64,000 nucleotides of DNA from assembly GCF_003385115.1 (NCBI RefSeq), contig NZ_QUNI01000007.1, positions 186,001-250,000 on the forward strand, given 5' to 3'. The DNA is from Flavobacterium aquicola. GTDB lineage: Bacteria; Bacteroidota; Bacteroidia; Flavobacteriales; Flavobacteriaceae. Within the stretch, counting starts at the first letter, position 1. Each line of letters begins with the position of its first letter. Below, in pieces: positions 43,859 to 53,698 of this stretch. A program made the position numbers and the translations under genes. The notes beneath the pieces are model-generated. The model saw nothing but the letters and a program-made list of their open reading frames with translations, ran no database searches and was not told the DNA's origin.

Positions 43859-45421
43859 TTGATTTTTATTTATCATAAGAATGCCAAAACAGTAGCTGTT
43901 GAATCGGAAAAAGGGCAATCCATTGAATTTGATTCTAAATTAACTGTTGCTGAAACTTTGTATGTTTTAGCTCAGAGATTTGCATCTGAAAAATTGATTT
44001 GGTGTCATGTCGATTTGAAGAAACAATTAAATATTGAAGGAATAGAACCTTTATTTCATCACAAAAAAATACTAGTTTCATATAATCCGTCTACTGATTT
44101 GTTTTTGGATACAGCTATTGGGTATGTTGATGAAACACCTTTTATAAAGCTGAATAAATCTGTCACTTTTCCAACTTGGCAGATGAGTAGTGCAGTTGGA
44201 GGAATTTTTGCCGAAATACTGTTTAAGTTAATTGATTCAATCCCTTTGGACAAAAATTTTGATTATTTTCTATGTTCTTTAGCAAAACTATCTATGTCAA
44301 AAGGATTGTTATGTTATTCTGAGCCACGACTCTTGAAGCAAAAGATTGAAACTGCTCCATTAGAAAAAACAAGTAGATACATTCTTTTTCGTTTCGTAAA
44401 ACAACATTATAGAACTCGATGGGTATTTTTATTGCTAATTAATTTTTTTTTATACGAGCGAAAATTACCCTTTCTACCAGTCTTTTTTTCTCTTTTTTAT
44501 AAAAACAGAGCTAAGAACAGGATGAGTTCAGACAACGCACTGGAGAATATTGAAGTACAGTCTTTGAAGAGAGTAATCAATAAAGCCACGATAGATATTA
44601 TTATTCCAACTATTGGAAGAAAAAAATATTTATACAATGTACTGAAAGATTTTTCAAAACAAACTATTTTGCCGAATAACATTGTAATTGTAGAGCAGAA
44701 TCCGCAAGAGGATAGTATAAGTGAATTGGATTATTTGAAAAGTGAAAATTGGCCTTTTGAGATTCAGCATATTTTTACTCATCAGGCAGGTGCTTGCAAT
44801 GCTCGTAATTTAGCTTTAAGTCAAACTCATAGTGAATGGGTTTTTTTAGCAGATGATGATAATCGTTTTGAACCGACATTATTGTCAGATGTTTTTGATA
44901 AAATTAAGCAGTTTGGAGCTTTAGTGGTAACTACATCGTATCCTCAAAAAAATGAAATTAAGAAACGCTCGAAAGTGATTCAATGGCCTACTTTTGGAGC
45001 TGGCAATAGTTTTGTTAGAAGGGATGTTCTAGATAAAGTAAGATTTAATATGTCTTTGGAATTTGGGTATGGAGAAGATGGAGATTTTGGAATGCAATTA
45101 CGTAATCAGGGTTATGACATTTTGTATTTACCAGAACCGGAAATTTTACATTTAAAAGCACCCATTGGTGGATTTAGAACCAAACCTGTTTTAAAATGGC
45201 AAAACGATAGTATTCAGCCAAAACCTTCACCAACAGTAATGTTATATCAAATTAGTCATAATACAAAAGAACAAATTTTAGGTTACAAAACCATTTTGTT
45301 TTTTAAATACTATAAACATCAAAAAATTAAAAATCCAATAAAATATTATTTTAATTTTCAAAAACAATGGGAAAGAAGTGTATTTTGGGCTAACGAATTA
45401 AAAAGACAAAATGAAGTATAG
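43859..45421 (+). CDS. Two-domain protein: unknown N-terminal domain plus GT2 glycosyltransferase
   Basis: A 520-residue protein. Residues about 240-480 form a GT2 domain: IDIIIPTIGRKKYLYNVL, IVIVEQNPQEDS, QAGACNARNLALSQT, the metal-binding FLADDDNRF and FGYGEDGDFGMQLRNQG. The first 230 residues are a separate domain (IFIYHKNAKTVAVES, ETPFIKLNKSVTFPTW, FDYFLCSLAKL) that I cannot name. The start is TTG, 3 bp after the previous stop. It overlaps the next GT2 gene by 11 bp. The N-terminal domain may bind the lipid-linked acceptor, but that is a guess. Confidence 0.82.
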   Translation: MIFIYHKNAKTVAVESEKGQSIEFDSKLTVAETLYVLAQRFASEKLIWCHVDLKKQLNIEGIEPLFHHKKILVSYNPSTDLFLDTAIGYVDETPFIKLNKSVTFPTWQMSSAVGGIFAEILFKLIDSIPLDKNFDYFLCSLAKLSMSKGLLCYSEPRLLKQKIETAPLEKTSRYILFRFVKQHYRTRWVFLLLINFFLYERKLPFLPVFFSLFYKNRAKNRMSSDNALENIEVQSLKRVINKATIDIIIPTIGRKKYLYNVLKDFSKQTILPNNIVIVEQNPQEDSISELDYLKSENWPFEIQHIFTHQAGACNARNLALSQTHSEWVFLADDDNRFEPTLLSDVFDKIKQFGALVVTTSYPQKNEIKKRSKVIQWPTFGAGNSFVRRDVLDKVRFNMSLEFGYGEDGDFGMQLRNQGYDILYLPEPEILHLKAPIGGFRTKPVLKWQNDSIQPKPSPTVMLYQISHNTKEQILGYKTILFFKYYKHQKIKNPIKYYFNFQKQWERSVFWANELKRQNEV

Positions 45422-46412
45422 CTTAATTATTTGCACCTATATGCGTCCCAAACCTTTGCTTCAATTGTTGCAATCAGTTAAGAAACAGACTGTATATCCT
45501 GACGAAATTTTGATTATTGATGGATCAACTAATCAGGAAACGGAAATAATTCTGAAGGAAAATCAATTCGATAATTTAAATTATTTTTTGGTAACGGATA
45601 ATGACAGGGGATTAACCAAACAAAGAAATTTTGGTATTTCCAAGGTCAATTCCAGTTCAGAAATTGTTTGTTTTTTGGATGATGATACCGTTTTAGAGCC
45701 TAACTATTTTGAACAATTGCTTCAAACATATAAAGTTTATCCAGAAGCATTGGGAGTAGGCGGTTATATTAACAATGAAACCCAATGGGATTTTGTTGGA
45801 GATAATTATACTGCTCCAATTAATGAATTTTGTTTTGATGGCTGGAAAAGAAAAGACGGTTCCCGTTTTATTCTCCGAAAAAAATTAAACTTAGATAGTG
45901 ATTGTCCTCCGGGTTATTCATCATTATATTCACATGGAAGAAGTGTTGGTTTTTTACCTCCAAGCGGGAAAATATATCCAGTAGAACAATTGATGGGAGG
46001 AGTTTCTTCTTTTAGAAAAAATGTGTTCGATACGATACAGTTTTCAACTTATTTTGAAGGTTATGGGTTGTATGAAGATGCCGATTTTACCTTGCGTTTA
46101 GCTAAAAAAGGAAAGTTATATCTAAATTCAGCTGCAAAATTGAATCACTATCATAACGATTCAGGAAGACCTAATCAATATCAATACGGTAGAATGGTGG
46201 TAAGAAATGGTTGGTATGTTTGGAGGGTTAAGAATCCAAAACCAATGACAATTGATTTTTTGAAATGGCATATGATTACTATACTTTTGACATTGATTCG
46301 TTATACTAATATAATTACGGCAGTTAAAAGAAAAGAAGCTTTTACCGAAGCAATAGGGAGAACTGTGGGTTGGTGGAGCTTAATTTTTAGTAAACCAAAA
46401 TTAAGTAAATGA
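45411..46412 (+). CDS. Glycosyltransferase family 2
   Basis: A 333-residue GT-A enzyme with SLIICTYMRPKPLLQLL, ILIIDGSTNQET, GLTKQRNFGISKV and the metal-binding FLDDDTVLE. The acceptor-side segment GGVSSFRKNVF followed by GYGLYEDADFTLRLAKKG (ED motif) fits the GT2 catalytic base position. The C-terminal 60 residues are membrane-associated in character. It overlaps both neighbours by a few bases. Confidence 0.92.
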   Translation: MKYSLIICTYMRPKPLLQLLQSVKKQTVYPDEILIIDGSTNQETEIILKENQFDNLNYFLVTDNDRGLTKQRNFGISKVNSSSEIVCFLDDDTVLEPNYFEQLLQTYKVYPEALGVGGYINNETQWDFVGDNYTAPINEFCFDGWKRKDGSRFILRKKLNLDSDCPPGYSSLYSHGRSVGFLPPSGKIYPVEQLMGGVSSFRKNVFDTIQFSTYFEGYGLYEDADFTLRLAKKGKLYLNSAAKLNHYHNDSGRPNQYQYGRMVVRNGWYVWRVKNPKPMTIDFLKWHMITILLTLIRYTNIITAVKRKEAFTEAIGRTVGWWSLIFSKPKLSK

Positions 46413-47512
46413 AAACAATCTTAATTGCTCATAATTACACGGAAGATTCTTTTGCGTATATGAGTTACAATTTGGCACATCATTTAGCTGAAAGAGGGAA
46501 TAGAGTTGTTTTTATTTCCCATAAGCCATTTTTCAAGGAGATTGAAATTGTTAAGAATGAAATAGGAGAGATTGTTATAATCTCTTGGCCTTCAGATAAA
46601 AGACCCACTTCTTTTAAGGATGTTTTATGGTTCTCCAAAATTTATTCAAAATATAAGCCAGAATTTGTTATTGGACATTTTGTAGGTAGCAATATCACGA
46701 TTTCAATTTCAAAATTAATGTCTTCTGGTAAAGTAAAAACTTTAGCCTATTATCATACTCTATCAAAGCAGATATTAGCAGACAGTAAAACAAGTTTTAT
46801 TAAGCGAAAAATTCTATTTTTCAGAAAAAAAATATTTTATAAATTATTTTGTGACATAGTAGTATGCCCGTCTGAGTTAGCAAAAAAAGATTTAGAGTCT
46901 TTTTATGGTGTTGATAAAGGCGTAGTTGTTTTGAATCCCATGGCTGATAGATTTACGGCTGAAAATGATAAATCTAAGGAGAATATTATCATTTCTTATT
47001 TGGGCAGATTAGATGATTCCAAGGGGGTTATAGAGATGGTTAAAGCATTTATATTTTACAAACAGAAAAATGTAAATTCAAAAATTATTGTAAAGATAGC
47101 AGGAGGAGGATCCAAACAAAAGGAGATTACTGCATTAATTGATAATGAACCGGCAATGGAATTCATAGGTGGTTTAAAATATAATGAAATAGATAAATTT
47201 TTAAGAGATAGTTATTTTGCAATAATTCCTTCAAAATCTGATAATTTACCTACTGTTGGTTTAGAATCCTTGATGAATGGAACACCACTTTTAATATCAA
47301 AAGCAACAGGTTTATCGGATTATCTAGTTGATTCGAGAGAATGTTTTAAATTTGAACCTAATGTTAATTCAATAATGGCTTTATTTGAAAAAATCGAAAG
47401 TGAAAAATTTAATTATAAAGAAATGAGTATGAATGCTCGGTCTACTTATTTGAATTTATTCAGTTTTGAGAATTATTTCCTGTCGATTTCAAAATTGCTT
47501 TCAAAAAAATGA
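46409..47512 (+). CDS. Glycosyltransferase family 4
   Basis: A 367-residue GT-B protein coupled to the previous gene by an ATGA overlap. It has ILIAHNYTEDSFAYMSYNLAHHLA, VVCPSELAKKDLESFY, IISYLGRLDDSKGVIEMV, VKIAGGGSKQKEI and the catalytic segment PSKSDNLPTVGLESLMNGTPLL. A 115-bp gap follows. Linkage and donor are unknown. Confidence 0.9.
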   Translation: MKTILIAHNYTEDSFAYMSYNLAHHLAERGNRVVFISHKPFFKEIEIVKNEIGEIVIISWPSDKRPTSFKDVLWFSKIYSKYKPEFVIGHFVGSNITISISKLMSSGKVKTLAYYHTLSKQILADSKTSFIKRKILFFRKKIFYKLFCDIVVCPSELAKKDLESFYGVDKGVVVLNPMADRFTAENDKSKENIIISYLGRLDDSKGVIEMVKAFIFYKQKNVNSKIIVKIAGGGSKQKEITALIDNEPAMEFIGGLKYNEIDKFLRDSYFAIIPSKSDNLPTVGLESLMNGTPLLISKATGLSDYLVDSRECFKFEPNVNSIMALFEKIESEKFNYKEMSMNARSTYLNLFSFENYFLSISKLLSKK

Positions 47513-47627
47513 ATTATAATGTCATTTTCAGTTTTAAAATAATGATTAATAAATCACGAGGTATATTGTAATAAATAATGTATTGAAAATAAAGGTTATC
47601 AAGAAAAGAAATTTAGTATAAGAATCA

Positions 47628-48746
47628 ATGAAATTTGCAATTATCACTCATGTCAACCATACCAAAAAGGAAAACCAGTATTTTGGTTATGCCCCATATG
47701 TTCTGGAAATGAATATTTGGTCTAAATATGTTGATGAGTTAATCATCGTTGCACCAATTATTCAAGCTACAAATACGGCAATTGATACTTCATATAATCA
47801 AGGAAATATTAAGTTTTTCAAGATTGATAATATTAATTTATTGGATTTTAAATCCATTTTTAATGCGATTTTAAGAATACCAAAAATATGCTGGCAAATT
47901 TTCCAAGCTATGAAAGAAGCAGATCATATTCATCTACGTTGTCCTGGGAATATTGGACTTTTGGGTTGTTTTGTTCAAATTTTGTTTCCTAACAAAAAGA
48001 AAACTGCAAAATACGCTGGGAATTGGGATCCAAAATCAAAGCAACCTTGGAGTTATAAATTGCAGAAATGGATTTTATCAAATACATTTCTAACCAAAAA
48101 CATGCAGGTTTTAGTTTATGGTGAATGGGGAAAAAGCACTAAAAATATTAAACCCTTTTTTACGGCAACTTATCCAGAATTAGATAAAAAACCAATAAAA
48201 TCATTGGATTTAAAAGGGAAAATAAATTTTGTTTTCGTAGGCACATTGGTATCTGGAAAGAATCCTTTGTATGCAATACAATTAATTGAAGCATTGTATA
48301 AAAAAGAGTATGATGTATTTTTGGATTTGTATGGAGAAGGAATAGAACGTATTCTTTTAGAAAATTATATTGTAACTAATGGTTTAAAAAATATCATCCA
48401 ATTGAAAGGAAATCAAAATCAGGAAATTATAAAAACTGCCTATCAAAATAGCCATTTTGTTATTTTGCCATCCAAAAGTGAAGGCTGGCCGAAAGCAATT
48501 GCCGAAGGAATGTTTTGGGGTTGTGTTCCTGTTGCAACTCCTGTTTCTTGTGTGCCATTTATGCTGGATTTTGGAAATAGAGGACTATTATTAAAAATGG
48601 ATCTAGAAAAAGATATTCGAGAATTAGAATGTCTTTTGAATAATGAATCAGACTTTGTGGCAAAAAGGCAAAAGGCTACGGATTGGTCAACAAAATATAC
48701 TCTTGATGTTTTTGAATCGGAAATAAAAAAAATGCTTACTCGATGA
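47628..48746 (+). CDS. Glycosyltransferase family 4
   Basis: A 372-residue GT-B enzyme. Key segments are FAIITHVNHTKKENQYFGYAP at the N-terminus, HIHLRCPGNIGLLGC, NFVFVGTLVSGKNPLYAIQLIEAL, LDLYGEGIERILLE and PSKSEGWPKAIAEGMFWGCVPVA (E-x7-E as EGWPKAIAE). It overlaps the next GT4 gene by 4 bp. It begins a new cluster after a 115-bp gap in which I see no clear promoter. Confidence 0.9.
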   Translation: MKFAIITHVNHTKKENQYFGYAPYVLEMNIWSKYVDELIIVAPIIQATNTAIDTSYNQGNIKFFKIDNINLLDFKSIFNAILRIPKICWQIFQAMKEADHIHLRCPGNIGLLGCFVQILFPNKKKTAKYAGNWDPKSKQPWSYKLQKWILSNTFLTKNMQVLVYGEWGKSTKNIKPFFTATYPELDKKPIKSLDLKGKINFVFVGTLVSGKNPLYAIQLIEALYKKEYDVFLDLYGEGIERILLENYIVTNGLKNIIQLKGNQNQEIIKTAYQNSHFVILPSKSEGWPKAIAEGMFWGCVPVATPVSCVPFMLDFGNRGLLLKMDLEKDIRELECLLNNESDFVAKRQKATDWSTKYTLDVFESEIKKMLTR

Positions 48747-49816
48747 GAATTGTGCAACTAATAGATTCTTTAGAAGCCGGAGGTGCAGAACGTATGGCAG
48801 TCAATTATGCTAATGTTTTGGCTGATGAAATTGAATTTTCAGGATTGGTAGCTACCAGAAAAGAAGGAGCATTATTATCTCAAATCAATCCGAATGTTTC
48901 GTATTTGTTTTTGAATAAAAAAAAACAGCTTGATTTGATTGCAGTTTTTAGATTACGATCATTTGTTTTAAAAAACAGAGTGACACATATTCATGCACAT
49001 AGTACCTCTTTTTTTCTGGCTTTTTTGTTAAAATTATTATGTCCCACACTACTGCTAATCAGGCATGACCATTATGGAAATAATGTGTTTTTAGAAAACA
49101 GACCTCATTTTGTATTGAAACTTACAAAATCTTTTTTTAAAGGAGTTATTGCTGTAAACCAGAAACTTAAAAATTGGTCTGAAGTGAAGCTGAAATCCAG
49201 AAATGTTATTTATCTTCCTAATTTTTCTGTGAAAGCAGCTCAGGAAAAAAGTCACACTTTTCTAAAAGGAACAGAAGGAAAACGGATAGTATCTTTGGCT
49301 AATTTAAGAGAACAAAAAAATCATTTTTTTCTATTGAAAGTGGCTCAAAAGCTAAAAGAATCTAATCCAGACTGGACTTTTCATTTGGTTGGAAAAGATT
49401 TTGACGATGAATATGCCGTTCAGATAAAACAATTAATCAAAGAATATGCTTTAGAAAATAATGTTTTTATGTATGGTTCCAAACAAGATATAGGAAACAT
49501 ACTTAATCAGGCATCAATTGCAATTTTAACCTCAAAATCAGAAGGATTACCAGTATCCCTTTTGGAATATGGTTTGTATAAAAAAGCAGTTGTTGTTACT
49601 CGTGTTGGTGAAATTTCAGCAATCGTTCAGAATGGTAAGAATGGATTTATTGTTGATGCAGACAGAGAAGATTTATTTTATCAATCTTTGGTTAATTTGA
49701 TTGAAAATGAAATATTACGAACTGATTTTGGTACCGCACTTTATAATACCATCCAAACTGATTATACAGCTGAAAGTATTATTAAAAAATATTTAAATTG
49801 GATACAAACAAGTTAA
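48743..49816 (+). CDS. Glycosyltransferase family 4
   Basis: A 357-residue GT-B transferase with the classic start IVQLIDSLEAGGAERMAVNYANVLA, HIHAHSTSFFLAFLL, GVIAVNQKLKNW, RIVSLANLREQKNHFFLLKV, HLVGKDFDDEYA and the catalytic SKSEGLPVSLLEYGLYKKAVVVT (E-x7-E). It ends 1 bp before the ligase-like gene. The substrate is unknown. Confidence 0.93.
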   Translation: MRIVQLIDSLEAGGAERMAVNYANVLADEIEFSGLVATRKEGALLSQINPNVSYLFLNKKKQLDLIAVFRLRSFVLKNRVTHIHAHSTSFFLAFLLKLLCPTLLLIRHDHYGNNVFLENRPHFVLKLTKSFFKGVIAVNQKLKNWSEVKLKSRNVIYLPNFSVKAAQEKSHTFLKGTEGKRIVSLANLREQKNHFFLLKVAQKLKESNPDWTFHLVGKDFDDEYAVQIKQLIKEYALENNVFMYGSKQDIGNILNQASIAILTSKSEGLPVSLLEYGLYKKAVVVTRVGEISAIVQNGKNGFIVDADREDLFYQSLVNLIENEILRTDFGTALYNTIQTDYTAESIIKKYLNWIQTS

Positions 49817-49817
49817 A

Positions 49818-51167
49818 ATGAAGAAAGAAGAATTGTCATATATTTATTTGATATTGTTTCATGCTTCTCTAGGAGTACTGGTATTTGCACTGCCTTTTGT
49901 TTCAAAAATATTTACCATTTCAATACTCGCTTTTGGTATTTATTATATTATTAAAAGTAAAAACAGAAACAATGAAGTTCTGGTAATGTCTGCCTATGTT
50001 GTTAGTGTTGAGGTTCTTCTAAGGATGACCGATGGGATGCTTTTAAATGAATTTGGTAAATACACAATCCTTATTTTTATTTTTTTGGGGATGATTTACT
50101 CTGGATTTACTAAAGCATTTTTGTATTGGTTGTTTTTGCTGTTATTGATTCCTGGAATTGTCTTGGCTACTCTTACATTGGATTTAAATACTGATGTAAG
50201 GAAAGCAATCGCATTTAATTTATCTGGACCGGTTTGTTTAGGTATCTGTGCCATATACTGTTATCAAAGAAAAATATCTTTTGATCGATTGCTGGGGGTG
50301 ATTACAGCCTTTTCTCTACCTTTAATTGCGGTAGCTGTCTATTTGTTTTTATATACACCAAGCGTAAAAGCAGTTGTGACCGGAACACAGTCGAATTTTG
50401 AAACTTCTGGAGGTTTTGGTCCCAATCAAGTGTCAACTATACTTGGACTTGGAGTTTTTATATTTTTTGTTCAGCTGGTGCTAAATTCCAAAAGTAAGTT
50501 ATTACAAATTCTTAATGCAGGATTTGTGATCGTTTTTGCTTTTAGAGGAATTGTAACATTTTCCAGAGGAGGAATATTTACAGCAATAGCTATGGTTTTT
50601 ATTTTTCTGGGTGTAATGTATTATCAAGCAAATTATAAAACAAAATTTAAAATAGGAATGATTATTATGTTATCGTTTGTTGCAGGAATAGGAGTGTGGG
50701 GGTACAGTTCTCTACAGACCAATGGTTTAATTAATAAACGGTATGCCAATCAGGATGCAAGAGGACGTGAAAAGAAAAGTCAGTTATCAGGAAGGGAGGC
50801 ACTTATGGATTCTGAAATGCAGATGTTTTGGGATAATCCTATTTTAGGCGTAGGCGTAGGCAGGAATAAAGAACTTCGGGAAAAAGAAACAGGGATTGTA
50901 TCTGCTTCTCATAATGAATTTACCAGAATGCTTGCTGAACATGGTTCTCTTGGTCTTATTGATTTAATTATTTTATTATTTACTCCTGTGGTGTTATTTT
51001 TGATTAATAGACAAAATATTTTAGCTCTCTCCTTTTTAGTTTTTTGGCTGCTGACTATCAATCATGCTGCCATGAGATTAGCAGCTCCAGCTTTTGTTTA
51101 TGCACTTTCATTGCTAAAAGTTTATACTGTTAATACCAGCATGATCCCAAAACAAAAAAATGAATGA
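49818..51167 (+). CDS. O-antigen ligase/polymerase superfamily membrane protein (WaaL/Wzy-like)
   Basis: A 449-residue protein with about a dozen membrane helices. FRGIVTFSRGGIFTAIAMVF (residues about 243-262) and the large periplasmic loop with GVGVGRNKELREKETGIVSASHNEFTRMLAEHG (in two parts, about 343-375) are Wzy_C/ligase signatures; the His in SASHNEF is a candidate catalytic residue. It joins lipid-linked glycan to lipid A-core or polymerises repeat units in the periplasm. It is the second such protein in the window, besides 676-1893, which supports one polymerase and one ligase. Confidence 0.85.
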   Translation: MKKEELSYIYLILFHASLGVLVFALPFVSKIFTISILAFGIYYIIKSKNRNNEVLVMSAYVVSVEVLLRMTDGMLLNEFGKYTILIFIFLGMIYSGFTKAFLYWLFLLLLIPGIVLATLTLDLNTDVRKAIAFNLSGPVCLGICAIYCYQRKISFDRLLGVITAFSLPLIAVAVYLFLYTPSVKAVVTGTQSNFETSGGFGPNQVSTILGLGVFIFFVQLVLNSKSKLLQILNAGFVIVFAFRGIVTFSRGGIFTAIAMVFIFLGVMYYQANYKTKFKIGMIIMLSFVAGIGVWGYSSLQTNGLINKRYANQDARGREKKSQLSGREALMDSEMQMFWDNPILGVGVGRNKELREKETGIVSASHNEFTRMLAEHGSLGLIDLIILLFTPVVLFLINRQNILALSFLVFWLLTINHAAMRLAAPAFVYALSLLKVYTVNTSMIPKQKNE

Positions 51168-51238
51168 ACAAAGACGATACCTTTCTTCGCCAATTCTCAA
51201 TTGCTAGAGTCCGCTAAAAAAGCAAATATTATCTTCGT

Positions 51239-52246
51239 ATGAAAAACCTGCTGTACATAGGAAATAAATTATCTAAACATGGAGCAACTCCTACTACTAT
51301 TGAAACTCTTGGTCCACTGCTGGAGCATGACGGTTTTAATATTCGGTACAGTTCTTCTCAAAAAAATCAGTTCCTAAGATTACTACACATGTTATGGAGC
51401 GTATTTAAATATAGAAAAGCTGATTTTGTCCTTATTGATACATACAGCACAGCCAATTTCTGGTATGCATTCGCAGCTTCTCAGTTATGCCGTTTTTTAA
51501 AAATAAAATATATACCTATTTTACACGGCGGTAATTTATCTTTAAGATTGAAGAGGAATCCGAAAATTAGTGAAAAGATTTTCAGATATTCTTTTCAAAA
51601 TGTTTCTCCCTCACTTTTTTTAATTAATGAATTCAAAGCTGAAGGATATCACAATATAATCCATATTCCCAATACAATTGAATTGGAAAAGTACCCTTTT
51701 TTAGAACGGAAAAAAGCTGCTCCCAATTTACTGTGGGTCCGTTCTTTTGCAAAAATATACAATCCTGTAATGGCGGTTGAAGTTTTTGCCCGCTTAAAAA
51801 AGAAATACCCTGAAGCTGTACTCTGCATGATTGGACCCGAAAAGGACGGAAGCTTAGCAGAGTCTAAGCAAAAAGCTAAAGACTTGAACGTTAAGGTGTT
51901 TTTTTCAGGCAAATTACCTAAGGAGGATTGGATTGATCTATCAAAAAATTATTCTGTTTTTATAAATACAACCCATTTTGACAACATGCCAGTAAGTGTG
52001 ATTGAAGCTATGTCATTAGGCCTGGCTGTTGTTTCTACTAATGTCGGCGGTATTGCATATTTATTAGAAAACGAAAAAGAGGCCTTACTGGTTCCTGATA
52101 ATGATATTAACAAAATGGCTGAGGCAATAGTTAGATTGATAGAAGAGCCTAAACTTTTTAGTGAAATTACCACTAATTCAAGAAAAAAAGCAAAACAGTT
52201 TGAATGGCAGGATGTTAAGTTAAAATGGCTGACTATTTTAAAATAA
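51239..52246 (+). CDS. Glycosyltransferase family 4
   Basis: A 335-residue GT-B enzyme. LLYIGNKLSKHGATPTTIETL resembles a short GT4 N-terminus, followed by IPILHGGNLSLRL, IHIPNTIELEKYPF, LLWVRSFAKIYNPVMAVEVF, LCMIGPEKDGS and the catalytic region HFDNMPVSVIEAMSLGLAVVST. The E-x7-E first Glu is Asp here (DNMPVSVIE). It lies 71 bp after the ligase-like gene and 57 bp before the WcaJ-like gene, so it is probably the committed transferase acting on the WcaJ product. Confidence 0.9.
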   Translation: MKNLLYIGNKLSKHGATPTTIETLGPLLEHDGFNIRYSSSQKNQFLRLLHMLWSVFKYRKADFVLIDTYSTANFWYAFAASQLCRFLKIKYIPILHGGNLSLRLKRNPKISEKIFRYSFQNVSPSLFLINEFKAEGYHNIIHIPNTIELEKYPFLERKKAAPNLLWVRSFAKIYNPVMAVEVFARLKKKYPEAVLCMIGPEKDGSLAESKQKAKDLNVKVFFSGKLPKEDWIDLSKNYSVFINTTHFDNMPVSVIEAMSLGLAVVSTNVGGIAYLLENEKEALLVPDNDINKMAEAIVRLIEEPKLFSEITTNSRKKAKQFEWQDVKLKWLTILK

Positions 52247-52303
52247 AGAAGGTTTGTTTTTTATATAATAACTAACTTGCAACGAAAAATAACTCTGGAG
52301 ACA

Positions 52304-53698
52304 ATGAGTAATTCAAAAAAAATGCATTTCGAAATATCTGAGCGTAAATTGCTTTTACGAATTTTTGATGTAGTTTTTGTATTACTGGGAATGTATTGTT
52401 TAAGTTTTATTTTTAATTTCAATTATTTTCAATTTTCATTAACTAATTATTATTGGATTATTGTTTTAGCCATTTATATTAATGTATTTGGGGCTATTTT
52501 TGAAATGTACAATCTTCAAGTCGCAAGCAATAATCTTCAAGTACTGCGAAGCGTAATTTTGACAACTACTTCTACAGTATTAGCTTATTTGCTAACGCCT
52601 ATTTTTTCGCCTGAATTGCCCAAAAACCGTTTGCAGTTATTATTGTTTTATGTTACTTTTTTTATCATCTTATATGCCTGGAGGATGATTTATCTTCATT
52701 TTTTAGCATCTCACAGGTTTGTTCAAAATGCAGTATTAGTTTGTGACAGAGATCAGGTAGAAGAACTTGTTTTAGGGCTGGAAAGTGTTGATCCTCATTA
52801 TAAAATAATTGGATATATAAATGCAGATAGTGATTCAGCTTCCGACTTGGAATTTCAGCATGTAAAACATATTGAAATAAAAGAATTAACCTCATTTGTT
52901 GCTAAAAACAGTATTTCTGAAATAGTGGTTGCCTCACAAAAAACGGATGGAATTACGACAGACTTATATCACCAATTACTTAATTTGTTAGAATCGGGGA
53001 AGAGTATTAGAGAATATACCCATATATATGAAAGTAAAGCACAGCGTATTCCAGTTCAGTATATATCAAGAGATTTTTACCGTTTTTTTCCGTTCAGCCG
53101 CAGTAACCAGAACAAATTATATCTGCTGTCCATTCGATTGTGTGAAATTGTATTATCGTTAATTGGGTTAAGTATTGGTATCGTTTTAATTCCAATAATT
53201 CTAGTAGGAAATGCCTTTTGGAACAAAGGAAAATTGTTTTATACTCAAAAAAGAGTTGGCAAAGACGGAGTCATTTTTAGGATCATTAAATTTAGGACAA
53301 TGATCAAAAACGCCGAAAAATCGGGAGCAGTGTTTGCCAAAATCAATGATTCTCGAGTAACTAAGTTTGGAAAGTTTTTAAGAAAAACGAGAATAGATGA
53401 ATTTCCGCAGTTTATTAATATTCTAAAGGGTGAAATGGCCGTGATCGGACCTAGACCAGAGCGACCAGTATTTGTTAATGAAATTGCAAAAATAATGCCT
53501 TTTTACGAAACAAGGCATATCATAAAACCTGGGCTTACAGGCTGGGCACAAGTTAACTATTCTTACGGAGAAAAACTGGAAGACAGTTTGATAAAACTTC
53601 AATATGATTTGTATTATATCAAACACCGAAGCATTTATTTGGATTTAAGTATTGCTTTTAAAACAGTTTCCACAATGCTGTTTTATAGAGGACAGTAA
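52304..53698 (+). CDS. Polyprenyl glycosylphosphotransferase (WcaJ/WbaP-type)
   Basis: A 464-residue long-form initiating transferase. Four membrane helices lie in the first 130 residues. A cytoplasmic Rossmann-like domain follows, and the conserved C-terminal PGT domain has FYTQKRVGKDGVIFRIIKFRTM, the catalytic Asp-Glu in RIDEFPQF, GEMAVIGPRPERP and PGLTGWAQVNYSYG. It loads a sugar-1-phosphate, often glucose or galactose type, onto undecaprenyl phosphate. I chose the ATG at 52304 (GGAG upstream); the frame is open to a TTG at 52277. Its stop abuts the stop of the convergent DUF4105 gene. Confidence 0.95.
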   Translation: MSNSKKMHFEISERKLLLRIFDVVFVLLGMYCLSFIFNFNYFQFSLTNYYWIIVLAIYINVFGAIFEMYNLQVASNNLQVLRSVILTTTSTVLAYLLTPIFSPELPKNRLQLLLFYVTFFIILYAWRMIYLHFLASHRFVQNAVLVCDRDQVEELVLGLESVDPHYKIIGYINADSDSASDLEFQHVKHIEIKELTSFVAKNSISEIVVASQKTDGITTDLYHQLLNLLESGKSIREYTHIYESKAQRIPVQYISRDFYRFFPFSRSNQNKLYLLSIRLCEIVLSLIGLSIGIVLIPIILVGNAFWNKGKLFYTQKRVGKDGVIFRIIKFRTMIKNAEKSGAVFAKINDSRVTKFGKFLRKTRIDEFPQFINILKGEMAVIGPRPERPVFVNEIAKIMPFYETRHIIKPGLTGWAQVNYSYGEKLEDSLIKLQYDLYYIKHRSIYLDLSIAFKTVSTMLFYRGQ

